In this document: in pieces, positions 1 through 9,614 of the stretch
Numbering within the stretch: the stretch's first letter is position 1
How the letters are laid out: the number at the start of each line of letters is the position of its first letter
Assembly: GCA_020692325.1 (NCBI GenBank)
Contig: JAIMKR010000010.1
Coordinates: forward strand, 1 to 64,000
Source of the DNA: Desulfocurvus sp.
GTDB lineage: Bacteria; Desulfobacterota; Desulfovibrionia; Desulfovibrionales; Desulfovibrionaceae
DNA length: 64,000 nt
Direction of reading: 5' to 3'
Position numbers and translations under genes: made by a program
Notes under the pieces: generated by a model
The model's database searches: none
What the model saw: the letters and a program-made list of their open reading frames with translations, nothing else
Told to the model about the DNA's origin: nothing

Positions 1-426
1 CTGCGCGACGAGCTCGGGGCCTTCGTCACCCTGAACCGGCAGGGCCGGCTGCGCGGCTGCATCGGCAACATCGTCGGCCAGGGACCGCTGTTCGTCACCG
101 TCTGGAACATGGCCCGCGCCGCCGCCTTCGAGGACCCGCGTTTTCCGCCCCTTTCGCACGCGGAGCTGGACGACCTGACCATCGAAATCTCCATTCTCGG
201 TCCCGTCACCCCCTGCCAGGACCTCGGCGAGATCGAGGTGGGCCGGCACGGACTCATCATGCGCCGCGGCCTACGCCAGGGCCTGCTGCTGCCGCAGGTG
301 CCCGTGGAATGGGGCTGGGACCGCGAGCAGTTCCTGGCCCAAACCTGCCGCAAGGCCGGCCTGCCCGCCACGGCCTGGCGCGACCCCGACACCATGATCT
401 ATTGGTTCGAGGCGGAATTCTTTTAG
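1..426 (+). CDS. AMMECR1 domain protein (C-terminal part, 5' truncated by window)
   Basis: Open in frame 1 from base 1; LRGCIGNI...AFEDPRFPPLS...ELDDLTIEISILGP is typical AMMECR1. Confidence 0.88.
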   Translation: MRDELGAFVTLNRQGRLRGCIGNIVGQGPLFVTVWNMARAAAFEDPRFPPLSHAELDDLTIEISILGPVTPCQDLGEIEVGRHGLIMRRGLRQGLLLPQVPVEWGWDREQFLAQTCRKAGLPATAWRDPDTMIYWFEAEFF

Positions 427-558
427 CCTCCCGCCAGACTCGCCAAAAGTCGCAAAGCCTGTTGCGCTTTTCCCGCGCACGGAATAAAGTCCAGACATAT
501 CTCTCAATCGGACCAGATTCGGCGCCCCCCGCTCATCTTCTTGCCCGGAGGATTTCTC

Positions 559-2571
559 GTGCGACGAATGACGATCAAGGCGCTGCTCGCCATTCTTGGC
601 GGCGTCACCATTTCCGGATTCATCGTGACCCTCGCCCTTTTCGCGCTCCAGTCGCGACACATCGGCGACACCTTCGAGAACATCATCAATGTCGAGGAGG
701 CGCTGCTCGGAAACCTGCAGGAAATGTACGCCCAAGGGCTGCAAACGGAGCAGGCCACGCGCAACGTGGTGCTGAACCCCGCGGACGAGACGGCCAGAAA
801 GAACTACGAGAAGGCCGACGGGAAATTTCTCCAGGCCCTGGAGGCCGCGCGCGGGCTGGCCAAGGACGACATGGCGGCCTCCCTTGCGCCGCTGCCGCAG
901 ATGTGGCGCGAATCCGGCCAGCTCAAGCGGGAGGTCATGGAGCTCGCGGCGGCGGGGCGGACTCGTGATGCCACCGAGCTGCTGAACACCCGCGAGACGG
1001 GCATGTGGCGCAAAATCAAGGCAGTCATCCAGAAGGACATCGAAATCCAGGCCAAGACGAGCAAGGCCACCTATGCTGACTACAAGGCCAGCGAGCGCCT
1101 GTCGTTTTGGCTGGTGATCGCGACGGGGCTCGTTCTGCTGGCCGCCATGGCCGTGCTGATCACCCTCGGCGGCCGGATGATCCTGCGTCCCCTGCGTGAG
1201 ATTCAGGATTTCGCCCTGTGCCAGGCCCATGGCGATTTCGAGAACTGCCGGCTCGGCGAGTTCTCCGGCGAACTGCACAGCGTCTCCGAGGCGCTGCGGG
1301 CCATGGCGGTCAAGGTGCAGGAATCACTCGGCTTCACCCAGGGGGTGCTTGGCGGCATCGCCTCCCCCTTTGTTGTTGTGGATGAGCAAAGCCGGCTGAC
1401 GATGACCAACCAGCCCCTCATCGATCTCATCGAGCAGGACGGCGGCCCGGACGACCACAAGGGAGTGGATGCGGCCCGGTTCTTCTACGGCGTGGCCGCC
1501 CGCTCCACCGTGCTTGGCGAGGCCATGCGCGAAAACCGGACCGTCGTGCGCGAGGTGGACCTGACCGGCCACAAGGGTGGCCAGAAGCGCATCCATATCT
1601 CCGCCTCGCCGCTGTTCAACACCATCAATGGCAAGCTCATGGGAGCGCTTTGTCTGTACACCGACCTCACCGAGCTGCGCGCCAAGGAGGCGCAGGTGCT
1701 GGCCCAGAACCAGGCGGTGACCGAAGCGGCGCAAAAGGCCGAGGCCGTTGTCCACTCGCTGCTCGAATGCTCCGACCGGCTCACCGGGCGGATCTCCAAC
1801 GCCGAGGACGGCGCGGCCCAACAACGCGAGCGCGTGGGCTCCACGCAGCAGGCCATGGGCGACATGAGCGAGGCCATCCACGGCGTCGCGGAAAGCGCCG
1901 AGGTGGCCGGCGGCGGTGCGGAAAACGCCCGGGCCAAGGCCGGCGAGGGCGAGGGAGTGGTGCGCGAGGTCGTGACCTCCGTGGACGACGTGCGCACCCA
2001 GGCGCTGGCCCTCAAGGACAACATGGGCGAGCTGGGTCGGCAGGCCGAGTCCATCGGGCAGATCATGAACGTCATCACGGACATCGCCGACCAGACCAAT
2101 CTGCTGGCGCTCAACGCCGCCATCGAGGCGGCCAGGGCTGGCGACGCCAGACGCGGCTTCGCCGTGGTGGCCGACGAGGTGCGCAAACTGGCCGAGAAGA
2201 CCATGTCCGCCACCAAGGAGGTGGGCGCGGCCATCGGCAGCATCCAGCAGGGCACCCGCACCAACGTGCGGCAGGTGGATCAGGCCGCCCGCTCCATCGA
2301 GCGCGCCAACGAACTGGCCGGACGCTCCGGCACGGCGCTCTCCGAGATTGTGGGCATGGTCAACGACACAGCCCAGCGGGTGCGCGGCATCGCCACCGCC
2401 GTGGAGTTGCAGGCCAAGGCCAGCGAGCAGGTCAACGCCGCCGTCGACGAGATCAGCGAAATCGCCATGCAGACCTCCGCCGGCATGGACGAGGCCGCCC
2501 GCGACGTGGAGGAACTCAAAAAGCTGGCCGACCAGCTGCGCGAGGTCATGGACGTGATGGCCAAGGCCTGA
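559..2571 (+). CDS. Methyl-accepting chemotaxis protein with PAS-like domain
   Basis: GTG after GGAGG; N-terminal TM, HAMP region, signalling hairpin [40 protein letters not shown]. Confidence 0.95.
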   Translation: MRRMTIKALLAILGGVTISGFIVTLALFALQSRHIGDTFENIINVEEALLGNLQEMYAQGLQTEQATRNVVLNPADETARKNYEKADGKFLQALEAARGLAKDDMAASLAPLPQMWRESGQLKREVMELAAAGRTRDATELLNTRETGMWRKIKAVIQKDIEIQAKTSKATYADYKASERLSFWLVIATGLVLLAAMAVLITLGGRMILRPLREIQDFALCQAHGDFENCRLGEFSGELHSVSEALRAMAVKVQESLGFTQGVLGGIASPFVVVDEQSRLTMTNQPLIDLIEQDGGPDDHKGVDAARFFYGVAARSTVLGEAMRENRTVVREVDLTGHKGGQKRIHISASPLFNTINGKLMGALCLYTDLTELRAKEAQVLAQNQAVTEAAQKAEAVVHSLLECSDRLTGRISNAEDGAAQQRERVGSTQQAMGDMSEAIHGVAESAEVAGGGAENARAKAGEGEGVVREVVTSVDDVRTQALALKDNMGELGRQAESIGQIMNVITDIADQTNLLALNAAIEAARAGDARRGFAVVADEVRKLAEKTMSATKEVGAAIGSIQQGTRTNVRQVDQAARSIERANELAGRSGTALSEIVGMVNDTAQRVRGIATAVELQAKASEQVNAAVDEISEIAMQTSAGMDEAARDVEELKKLADQLREVMDVMAKA

Positions 2572-2594
2572 GCGATTTCCTCGAAACGAACGCC

Positions 2595-2631
2595 AAAGGC
2601 CCGTGGAACCGATGCTCCACGGGCCTTTTTC
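2595..2631 (+). terminator. Rho-independent terminator after the MCP gene
   Basis: AAAGGCCCGTGGA-N-TCCACGGGCCTTTTT. Confidence 0.9.
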
Positions 2632-2941
2632 TGGTCCGCCGGGCTGCGGAGGAATCCCACGCCGAGGCGTCGTCCGCCCCCACGGCCGACGTCGCCCCCG
2701 TCCGAACCCGTCGTGACGCAGACAGGAGGACCGGGGCAACGCGTCCCATACGGCCCGCGACGCTTGCACTTACGGCCGGAGACGCAGCCCAGGCGATGCG
2801 CCGGCGTTCCGGGGAAGACACCTCCCCCCACACGGTCGGCGTCGCCCCGCCCCGGGTCCGTCGAGGCGCCAATGAGGGGACCGGCGGCCTCGTGCCGTCG
2901 CGACATTTTGACGCCCGGCCTCGCGTGCGGCGTATGCCCGG

Positions 2942-5059
2942 CTACGCCTCCACGCGCCGCACGCGCACGAAATTCTCCTGCATGGCCACGGCCCCGCCGG
3001 CCTTGTCCCAACGGGGAAAACCGCCGGGCATCAGCTCGTTGTCCGAAACGCCGCGCCCGCGCGCCCGGCTCTCCACCGGCAGCGTGTGGCCGAAGCCATG
3101 CACCGTGAACACACACTCGGGATGGATGAACTCCGTGACAAAGGCGCGCAGCCGGCCGGGCGTTCCGCCGCCAGCCGCCGGGGCCACCTCCACCATGTCC
3201 ATGTTGCCGATGCCCAGCGCCTTGGCCCGGGTCTTGTTGATCCACAACACGTTCTCGGGCATCAGCTCGAACAGCAACGGATTGTTCACCGTGTGCCCCT
3301 GGGTGTGCAGGCCGCAGCGTCCGAAAGCGAGGCGGAAAGCATCCTCGGGCGGACGGCGCGGCGAGACATAGGGCGGCAACGAGGGCAGGCCGTCCTTCTC
3401 CAGCCTGGGGGAGATCACCTCGATCTTGCCGGAGGCCGTCTTGAAGGACAGCGGCTTGTACGTGGGCTTGTCCGCCAGCTCCACGAACCCCTTGGCGTCG
3501 AAGTCGGCGATGGACACGCCGGTCCCCTCCAGCTGACGCTCCCACAGCTGCTCCACACGGTCCACGGCCAGCAGCTCCATGCCCAGGCGCTTGGCCAGTC
3601 CGGCGTAGATCTCCCAGTCAGCCTTGGTGTTGAAGCGCGGGGCCACCGCGCGCCGCCGCATGAAGAACTGCGGCTTGAGACCGCCCTTGCCGGCGATGAT
3701 GCTCTCGCGCTCCAGATAGGTGCTCAGCGGCAGCACCACGTCGGCGTTCCAGGCCGTGTCCGACCAGCTGAAGGTGACGGCCACGAGCAGCTCCAGCTTC
3801 TCCCACAGTTTTTTCACCGCCGCTTGGTCGGGGAAGGACATGAGCGGATCGTGCCGGTGGGCGATGTACGCGCGGATGGGGTACGGATCGTCGCTACCGA
3901 TGGCCTCGAAAGCCAGATTGACCAGTCCGGGACCGGCGTCGAAGTGCGTGCGGCCCTCGGCCCAGCCCACGCCGTCGGCGCGCCTGGCCGTGGGTTTGGG
4001 GAAAAGCTCCTGCAAGGACTTGAGCCCCTTGCGGCCCACGTCACCTGGCTTGCAGGCCAGCGGCAGCCCGCCCTTGGCCCCAATGGCCCCCATGAGCGCG
4101 TTGATGAGGTAGGCTGTGCGGCTGACGTAGAACGAGCCCTCATAGCGGGCGGTCATCCAGCCCGGATGCCAGACGACGCGCGGTGCCGCCTTGGCGAACT
4201 GCCGCACGAACTGGCGCAGGGCCTCGGCCGAGACGCCGGTCTCCTTCGCCGCGAACTCCGGCGTGTACGGCTCCACGAAGGCGCGCAACGCGTCGAGATC
4301 GGCGAACCACTCCTTCACATACTGCCGGTCGTGGAGGTTCTCGGCGAGGATGACGTTGATGACCGTGAGGTTGAAGGCGTAGTCCGTGCCAGGCCGCAGC
4401 AGGAAGAAGTTGTCGGCCTTGGCCCCGGGCACGTTGGCGCGGATGTCCACGACCGTGATCTTGCAGCCGGCATCGCGCGCGTCCATGAGGTCGTTGACCT
4501 CCTTGACGTTGATGGCCTCGAGGATGTTGCGGCTTTGCAGCACCACGTGCCGGGCGTTTTTCAGATCGTAGACGAGATCCGTGCGGCCGCCGCCGGTGAC
4601 CGACTGGGCGGCGTGCTGCACGTTGCGCGCGCAGGCGGCGTCGTGGTTGCAATAGTTGGGCGAACCAAAGCCGCGCAGAAAGGCGCGCTCCAGGTCGACG
4701 AAGGGACCGCCGCGGTCGGAGAGCAGCAGCGACTCCGGGCCGTGCTTGGCGCGAATGTCCGCCAGCTTGCCCGCCACGTAGTCGAAGGCCTCGTTCCAGG
4801 ACACGGCGCGCCACTTGCCCTCGCCACGCGCGCCGGCGCGGATGAGCGGTGTTTGCGGACGCTCGTCGTCGTAAAGCAGGGCCGGTCCAGCCGCGCCACG
4901 CGCGCAGAGCGCCCCCTTGAGCCCCGCGGCATGGGGATTGCCGAACACGGACACCACGCGCCCGTCCTCCACGTCCACCGCGATGGGGCACCCCACGGTG
5001 CACATTCCGCAAACGCTGTATATTTTTTCGCGAGCCATGAACGCCTCCTGCATCGTCAT
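2942..5059 (-). CDS. Molybdopterin-dependent oxidoreductase catalytic subunit (PhsA/PsrA-like), no evident Tat signal
   Basis: N-terminal CGMCTVGC...CARG 4Fe-4S motif, NHDAACARN, C-terminal molybdopterin dinucleotide-binding region; start could be internal MAREKIYS at 5038. Confidence 0.9.
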   Translation of the reverse strand: MTMQEAFMAREKIYSVCGMCTVGCPIAVDVEDGRVVSVFGNPHAAGLKGALCARGAAGPALLYDDERPQTPLIRAGARGEGKWRAVSWNEAFDYVAGKLADIRAKHGPESLLLSDRGGPFVDLERAFLRGFGSPNYCNHDAACARNVQHAAQSVTGGGRTDLVYDLKNARHVVLQSRNILEAINVKEVNDLMDARDAGCKITVVDIRANVPGAKADNFFLLRPGTDYAFNLTVINVILAENLHDRQYVKEWFADLDALRAFVEPYTPEFAAKETGVSAEALRQFVRQFAKAAPRVVWHPGWMTARYEGSFYVSRTAYLINALMGAIGAKGGLPLACKPGDVGRKGLKSLQELFPKPTARRADGVGWAEGRTHFDAGPGLVNLAFEAIGSDDPYPIRAYIAHRHDPLMSFPDQAAVKKLWEKLELLVAVTFSWSDTAWNADVVLPLSTYLERESIIAGKGGLKPQFFMRRRAVAPRFNTKADWEIYAGLAKRLGMELLAVDRVEQLWERQLEGTGVSIADFDAKGFVELADKPTYKPLSFKTASGKIEVISPRLEKDGLPSLPPYVSPRRPPEDAFRLAFGRCGLHTQGHTVNNPLLFELMPENVLWINKTRAKALGIGNMDMVEVAPAAGGGTPGRLRAFVTEFIHPECVFTVHGFGHTLPVESRARGRGVSDNELMPGGFPRWDKAGGAVAMQENFVRVRRVEA

Positions 5060-5224
5060 GAAAGTTCCATTGGATACCCCCCTACATGGAAATCGTGATT
5101 CTGACTAGGGGGATTACGCGGCAAAGCTTACAACCATGCGGATTTCCTGCGATCATTTTTCTCAAATGCATCAATCTATTATCTCTGATCGTCATGAGAA
5201 AAAAAGAACGAAAGTCGCCCGCTC

Positions 5225-5255
5225 TTGACATCATACTTCACGATATGGTTAGAAT
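5225..5255 (+). promoter_or_regulatory. Candidate sigma70-type promoter for the ferredoxin gene
   Basis: TTGACA (5225-5230), 19-nt spacer, TAGAAT (5250-5255) in the AT-rich divergent intergenic region. Confidence 0.35.
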
Positions 5256-5366
5256 TCCAAACTACGGGATACCTCTCCGGGGTTTCCGAACGAGCCGGAA
5301 TGGTGCGCGCGCGTCGTCCGGGGAGCGTTTCTCCGTAATATGACAGGGCAATGCGGGGGAAACTTC

Positions 5367-5822
5367 ATGAGTCTGTATCGAATCGCGCTCAATCCGAACA
5401 GATGCATCGGCTGCAAGGCCTGCCTCGTCCATTGCAACATCAAGAACAAGCTGCCGGCCGGGCTCTCGCTCAACCGGCTCAAAGTCCTGGGACCATTCAC
5501 CGGACCCGACGGACGGCCACGCATGGAGTTCGTCTACCAGAACTGCATGCAGTGCGACGATCCCTTTTGCGTCAAGGCCTGCCCCGCGGGGGCGCTGGCC
5601 AAGAGACCCGAGGACGGGCTCGTCTGGCTGGATCAGGACGCCTGCATCGGCTGCCACCGCTGCACCGAGGCCTGCCCCTGGGAGGTCCCCGTCTTCGTGG
5701 AGACCCGGGGCAAAACCATGAAGTGCGACTACTGCAAGGACCGCGTCGACCAGGGGCTGGACCCCGCATGCGTCACCGGTTGCACGGCCAAGGCGCTCAC
5801 CTTCATCCGACCGGCCCCGTAA
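5367..5822 (+). CDS. 4Fe-4S dicluster ferredoxin subunit (PsrB/HycB-like)
   Basis: CIGCKACLVHC, CMQCDDPFCVKACP, CIGCHRCTEACP, CDYCKDRVDQGLDPACVTGC motifs. Confidence 0.92.
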   Translation: MSLYRIALNPNRCIGCKACLVHCNIKNKLPAGLSLNRLKVLGPFTGPDGRPRMEFVYQNCMQCDDPFCVKACPAGALAKRPEDGLVWLDQDACIGCHRCTEACPWEVPVFVETRGKTMKCDYCKDRVDQGLDPACVTGCTAKALTFIRPAP

Positions 5823-5910
5823 CATCCTCACAATCGCGACTGTGGCCCCGCGTGTGCGGCGCGGGGCAATCAATACAGCCAACCACAATCTTCGGAGGAG
5901 TACTGCGCTT

Positions 5911-7170
5911 ATGAAAAAACGTCACATGATCGCCCTCGCCATCGCCACCCTGGCGCTCAGCCTGTGGTTCGGCGCGGCCATGGCCCAGCAGGCGCCCGAC
6001 CCGGCGGTGAACGCCACAGCGACGGAAGCCAAGCCGGCCGCCGCCCCGGCCAACGCCACGGACGCCGCCGCCAAGCCCGCCCCCACCAGCGCCAGCGGCA
6101 AGCTCGCCGACGCCATCGCCAAAGCCCCGCGCGGCACCGGCCCCGGCCAGATCGACGAGACCAAACCAGCAGGATTCCTTGGCATTCCCGGCGCGCCCAA
6201 CACCAACATCATCCTGGCCCTGGTCTGGGCCGTGTGGGTTGGCTGGATCTTTTCCACCGTGGGCGCCTTCGGCGGCGTCATGGCTGGCGTGGGGCACATG
6301 AGCGTCTTCGGCTTCGGCTCCTACGCCGGCGGCCTCAAGAAGACCGCACCGGACCTCGGTAAAATCGTCACCGACTCCATCAAGGTGTCCAACCAGTTCC
6401 TGGTGGGCACCTCGGCGGCCATCAGCTCCTTCAACTACCTCAAGATGAAGCGCCTTGTGCTGCCGCTGGCCATCAGTCTGGGCCTGGGCTCGCTCATTGG
6501 CGCGTGGGGCGCCGCCACCCTTTCCGCCGGCAAGCTCGACTTCAAGTCCTACCAGGGCTACTTCGGCCTGTTCGTGCTCTTCCTGGGCTGCTGGCTGTTC
6601 TACCAGACCACCGAGAAGGCCCGCGCCAAGCAGAAGACGGCCAAGGCGGCCGCCAAGGCCTTCGAGGACGCCATCCAAAAGCAGAAGTGTGGTGAAAAGG
6701 TCGAGGAATGCAACGTCGGCCTGCGCATCAACCGCTTCAACATGAGCGCCTGCGACTTCACCTTCTACGGTGTGCCCTTCCACTTCAATCCGCTGGTTCC
6801 GTTCCTCGGCGGCGTGGTCATCTCCGCCGTCGCGGCATTCCTGGGCGTCGGCGGCGGCTTCCTGCTGGTGCCCTTCCTCACCAGTGTGACCCAGCTGCCC
6901 ATGTACCTGGCCGCCGGCACCAGCGCGCTGGCCGTGCTCGTCAGCATGGTCACCAGCATCATCACCCTCATCAGCAAGGGAACCCCCATCGAATGGCACT
7001 TGGTGGGCGTCGAGCTCATCGGCATCGCCATCGGCTCCATTATCGGCCCCAAGACCTCCAAGTACCTGTCCGACTCGCTGATGAAGCGCATCTTCATTCT
7101 GCTGTCCCTGTACATCGGCATCGGCTACACGCTGGCCGGCTTCGCCGGAATCAAGATCCCCGGCGTGTAA
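5911..7170 (+). CDS. TauE/SafE family permease with large Ala/Pro-rich N-terminus
   Basis: GGAGG RBS before ATG; GVGGGFLLVPFLTSV and multiple TM segments typical of TauE/SafE. Confidence 0.88.
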   Translation: MKKRHMIALAIATLALSLWFGAAMAQQAPDPAVNATATEAKPAAAPANATDAAAKPAPTSASGKLADAIAKAPRGTGPGQIDETKPAGFLGIPGAPNTNIILALVWAVWVGWIFSTVGAFGGVMAGVGHMSVFGFGSYAGGLKKTAPDLGKIVTDSIKVSNQFLVGTSAAISSFNYLKMKRLVLPLAISLGLGSLIGAWGAATLSAGKLDFKSYQGYFGLFVLFLGCWLFYQTTEKARAKQKTAKAAAKAFEDAIQKQKCGEKVEECNVGLRINRFNMSACDFTFYGVPFHFNPLVPFLGGVVISAVAAFLGVGGGFLLVPFLTSVTQLPMYLAAGTSALAVLVSMVTSIITLISKGTPIEWHLVGVELIGIAIGSIIGPKTSKYLSDSLMKRIFILLSLYIGIGYTLAGFAGIKIPGV

Positions 7171-7229
7171 CGAAAACAAACGATGGGCGGCCCCTCCCCG
7201 CAAGGAGAGGGACCGCCCCTTGCCAAGCA

Positions 7230-7700
7230 ATGACACCCTTCGACATCCTCGACGCCCTGCTCATCGCCCCATTCCGTCTGTTCGGCCCGCCGGCGGCCGG
7301 CTTTCTCTTCGGCGAACTCTTCCTCGCCTTCGTCGGCGCGGCCCTCGGCCGCGGCACGGACGCCCTGGTGGCCCGCTCCCAGCGCGCCCGGCGCGACGAA
7401 CAGGAACGCGAGACCCGCCGGCGCAGCGAACTCTCCGAGCAGGCCCTGCGCCAGGGCGACAAGAAGGCCTACCTCGTCCAGAACGACCTGGCGCAACAGG
7501 CCTACGGCAACACGCTGGCGCTGGCGGCCGGTCGCGGCGCGGCCCTGCTCTGGCCTGGCTGCGCGCTGCTGGCCTGGCTGTCCTGGCGCTTCGATGGCGC
7601 GCCCATGCCACTGTTGTGGAGCAGCGCCGGTCCCGCTTGGTATTTCATCCCGTTCTATGCCGGAGCCCTGTGGTTCCTGGGACGTATTTTTAGAAAATAG
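7230..7700 (+). CDS. Hypothetical small membrane protein with central charged helix
   Basis: ORF in the 6708..7700 frame starting MTPFDILDALLIAPFRLFG; hydrophobic-charged-hydrophobic organisation. Confidence 0.65.
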   Translation: MTPFDILDALLIAPFRLFGPPAAGFLFGELFLAFVGAALGRGTDALVARSQRARRDEQERETRRRSELSEQALRQGDKKAYLVQNDLAQQAYGNTLALAAGRGAALLWPGCALLAWLSWRFDGAPMPLLWSSAGPAWYFIPFYAGALWFLGRIFRK

Positions 7701-7848
7701 CAGTATTTCCGCACAGATACCGTTTAAAACGCTCGACACGTTTATGCGTTCCGGTTACGTTATGCGAGCTGGTCGCCACGCCCCGGGTCGCGAACAAGCC
7801 TCCGCGTCCGGACCCCGTGAAATTCGGCGGCCACCCGAGGCGCGAAGA

Positions 7849-8676
7849 ATGTTCGAGAAAATCTGCACCGGCCTGCTGGCCTTCTGTCTGCTGCTCATCA
7901 CCCTGCAAAACGCCCCCTACCTCGCCCACGGCTACATGCTGCACATCGCGCCCATGCTCGTGCTGTGCTGGCTCACCTGGGCCATTCTGCGGCAGCCCGG
8001 CCCTCCGGCCACGAGCACCGTGTTCTGGACCCTGGCCGCCTGCTGCGTGGTCGGCGTGGCCATGGAGCTGGGCTTCGGCATGTACAAACGCAAGCCCTTC
8101 GACGAGAACGGGGTGGCCACCATCACGTCCTTCGCCCAGCTGCTCGCCTCCAGCTTCACCGCCTTCGCCATCTGGTGCAAACGGCGCAAGCCCGGCCGCT
8201 TCCACCTCACGGACATGGCCACCATCTGGCTGCTCATCGCCATCGGCTTCCTCTACCTCGCCACGGATGAGGAAATTCTGCTGCACGAGGGCATTGGACG
8301 CGACATAAAAAGACTGCTGCACCTCGCCACCAACGCCTGGAGCGTGCGCCTGGACGACATGCTCATCGGCGTCTACGGGCTCATCGGGCTGGGGGCGCTG
8401 TGGGCCTATCGCGCGGAGCTCAAACTTTTCCGCGCGTGCGATGTGCTGCTCGCGGTGGGATTTTTCTGGCTGGCCGTCTCCGTCGCGGCGGACATGGCCT
8501 CGCACCGGCCGGATTTCTTCGTCTGGCTGCTGGGGCCGGAGCGCGGCATGGTGGCCTACGACCTCGGCGAAGACGCTGACGAGATCGCCAAACTCATCGC
8601 CGAGGTGTTCTTCCTTTCCGGCTTCTCCAGCGCGCTGGGCCAGACGCGAAGGCGCAACGTCAAGCGCCCCGCCTAG
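7849..8676 (+). CDS. Multi-pass membrane protein, unknown function
   Basis: MFEKICTGLLAFCLLLITLQ...; about seven hydrophobic segments; internal start in ORF 7594..8676. Confidence 0.75.
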   Translation: MFEKICTGLLAFCLLLITLQNAPYLAHGYMLHIAPMLVLCWLTWAILRQPGPPATSTVFWTLAACCVVGVAMELGFGMYKRKPFDENGVATITSFAQLLASSFTAFAIWCKRRKPGRFHLTDMATIWLLIAIGFLYLATDEEILLHEGIGRDIKRLLHLATNAWSVRLDDMLIGVYGLIGLGALWAYRAELKLFRACDVLLAVGFFWLAVSVAADMASHRPDFFVWLLGPERGMVAYDLGEDADEIAKLIAEVFFLSGFSSALGQTRRRNVKRPA

Positions 8677-8685
8677 GAACGACGG

Positions 8686-9396
8686 TCAGGCCTCGCGTCC
8701 AGGGGCGGGAGATCTCGTCTCGGCCAGACCCGAAAGGCCAGCCGCGTCGAAGGCGCGCAGGCAGCCGGCGGAAAATCCGCGCAGCCGCACGGTCACCCCG
8801 ACCTGACGCGCCTCGCGCAGCAGGCGGACGAGCACGGAGAGGCCTGCCCCGTTGGCGCTGGCCCCGCGCGTGAAATGCAGCACCACGCAGGCCCGTTCCA
8901 GCGCCCGCGCCCGCAAGAGCGCCCGGGCGAGGAATGGTTCGGACTGGGCGGTGACGCCCCCGAGCAGGCGCAGCACCGCCGCGCCTGGTTCCTCCGACAA
9001 CTCGATGTCGCGCCCTCGCAGCAGGGCCGACGCCAAACGCGCCTCGACCCTGGCCAGCGCCCGGCGCAGCGCCCCGATTCCCAACGGTTTGGCCAGCAGA
9101 TCGGCCGCGTCCAGGTTCAACGCCCGCGCGGCCACCCCGTCGGAGACGCCGTCGCACAGCAACACCACCTCGACGTGCGGATCGAGCGCCTTGACGCGCC
9201 GCAGCGCCTCCACGCCATCCAGCACCGGAGCGGCCGCTTCGGCCAACACGATGTCCGGGCGCCTCCGCGCGAAGGACTCCAGCCCGCGCGCGCCGTCGGG
9301 CTCGGCGAGCACATCGTAGCCCATGGCCGAAAGCTGCCGCAGCAGCCTGTCCCGCGGGATCGATTCGTCGTCGATGACCAGGATGCGCTTGTTCAT
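8686..9396 (-). CDS. Response regulator receiver fused to a STAS-like domain
   Basis: MNKRILVIDDESIPRDRLLRQL...; C-terminal ...SANGAGLSVLVRLLREARQVGVTVRLRGFS resembles STAS. Confidence 0.8.
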   Translation of the reverse strand: MNKRILVIDDESIPRDRLLRQLSAMGYDVLAEPDGARGLESFARRRPDIVLAEAAAPVLDGVEALRRVKALDPHVEVVLLCDGVSDGVAARALNLDAADLLAKPLGIGALRRALARVEARLASALLRGRDIELSEEPGAAVLRLLGGVTAQSEPFLARALLRARALERACVVLHFTRGASANGAGLSVLVRLLREARQVGVTVRLRGFSAGCLRAFDAAGLSGLAETRSPAPGREA

Positions 9397-9614
9397 GAAA
9401 ACTCCTTGTGGCCGCGCGCGCACGGCTCCGAACGGCCGTCGCGGCCGCCGGTCAGTGCCGGAATCCGGGGGGAGGAGCCTCATGTGTAGCGCATCGGGCG
9501 AGGGAATCAAGGGGGCGGCGGAAAGTTCCCCCTCTTCCGACGCGCCGGAAATCGCCCGCGCGGGTTGGCACGACGCGCCGATCATGGTACGGGCCGGAGA
9601 GAGGTCTTCCGCCC

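Noticed and set aside
1650-3371. 573-aa plus-strand ORF overlapping the MCP and its terminator
   Set aside because: Arg/Gly-rich out-of-frame shadow ORF; runs through a terminator.
3086-5098. 670-aa plus-strand ORF opposite the molybdopterin oxidoreductase
   Set aside because: Antisense shadow of a clearly recognised enzyme.
5843-5867. GCCCCGCG-tgtgcgg-CGCGGGGC hairpin between the ferredoxin and TauE/SafE genes
   Set aside because: Perfect 8-bp stem but no T-tract; may be attenuating or incidental, so not listed as a terminator.
7185-7218. GGGCGGCCCCTCCC...GAGGGACCGCCC hairpin after the TauE/SafE gene
   Set aside because: Strong stem but only CTT follows; insufficient support for an intrinsic terminator call.
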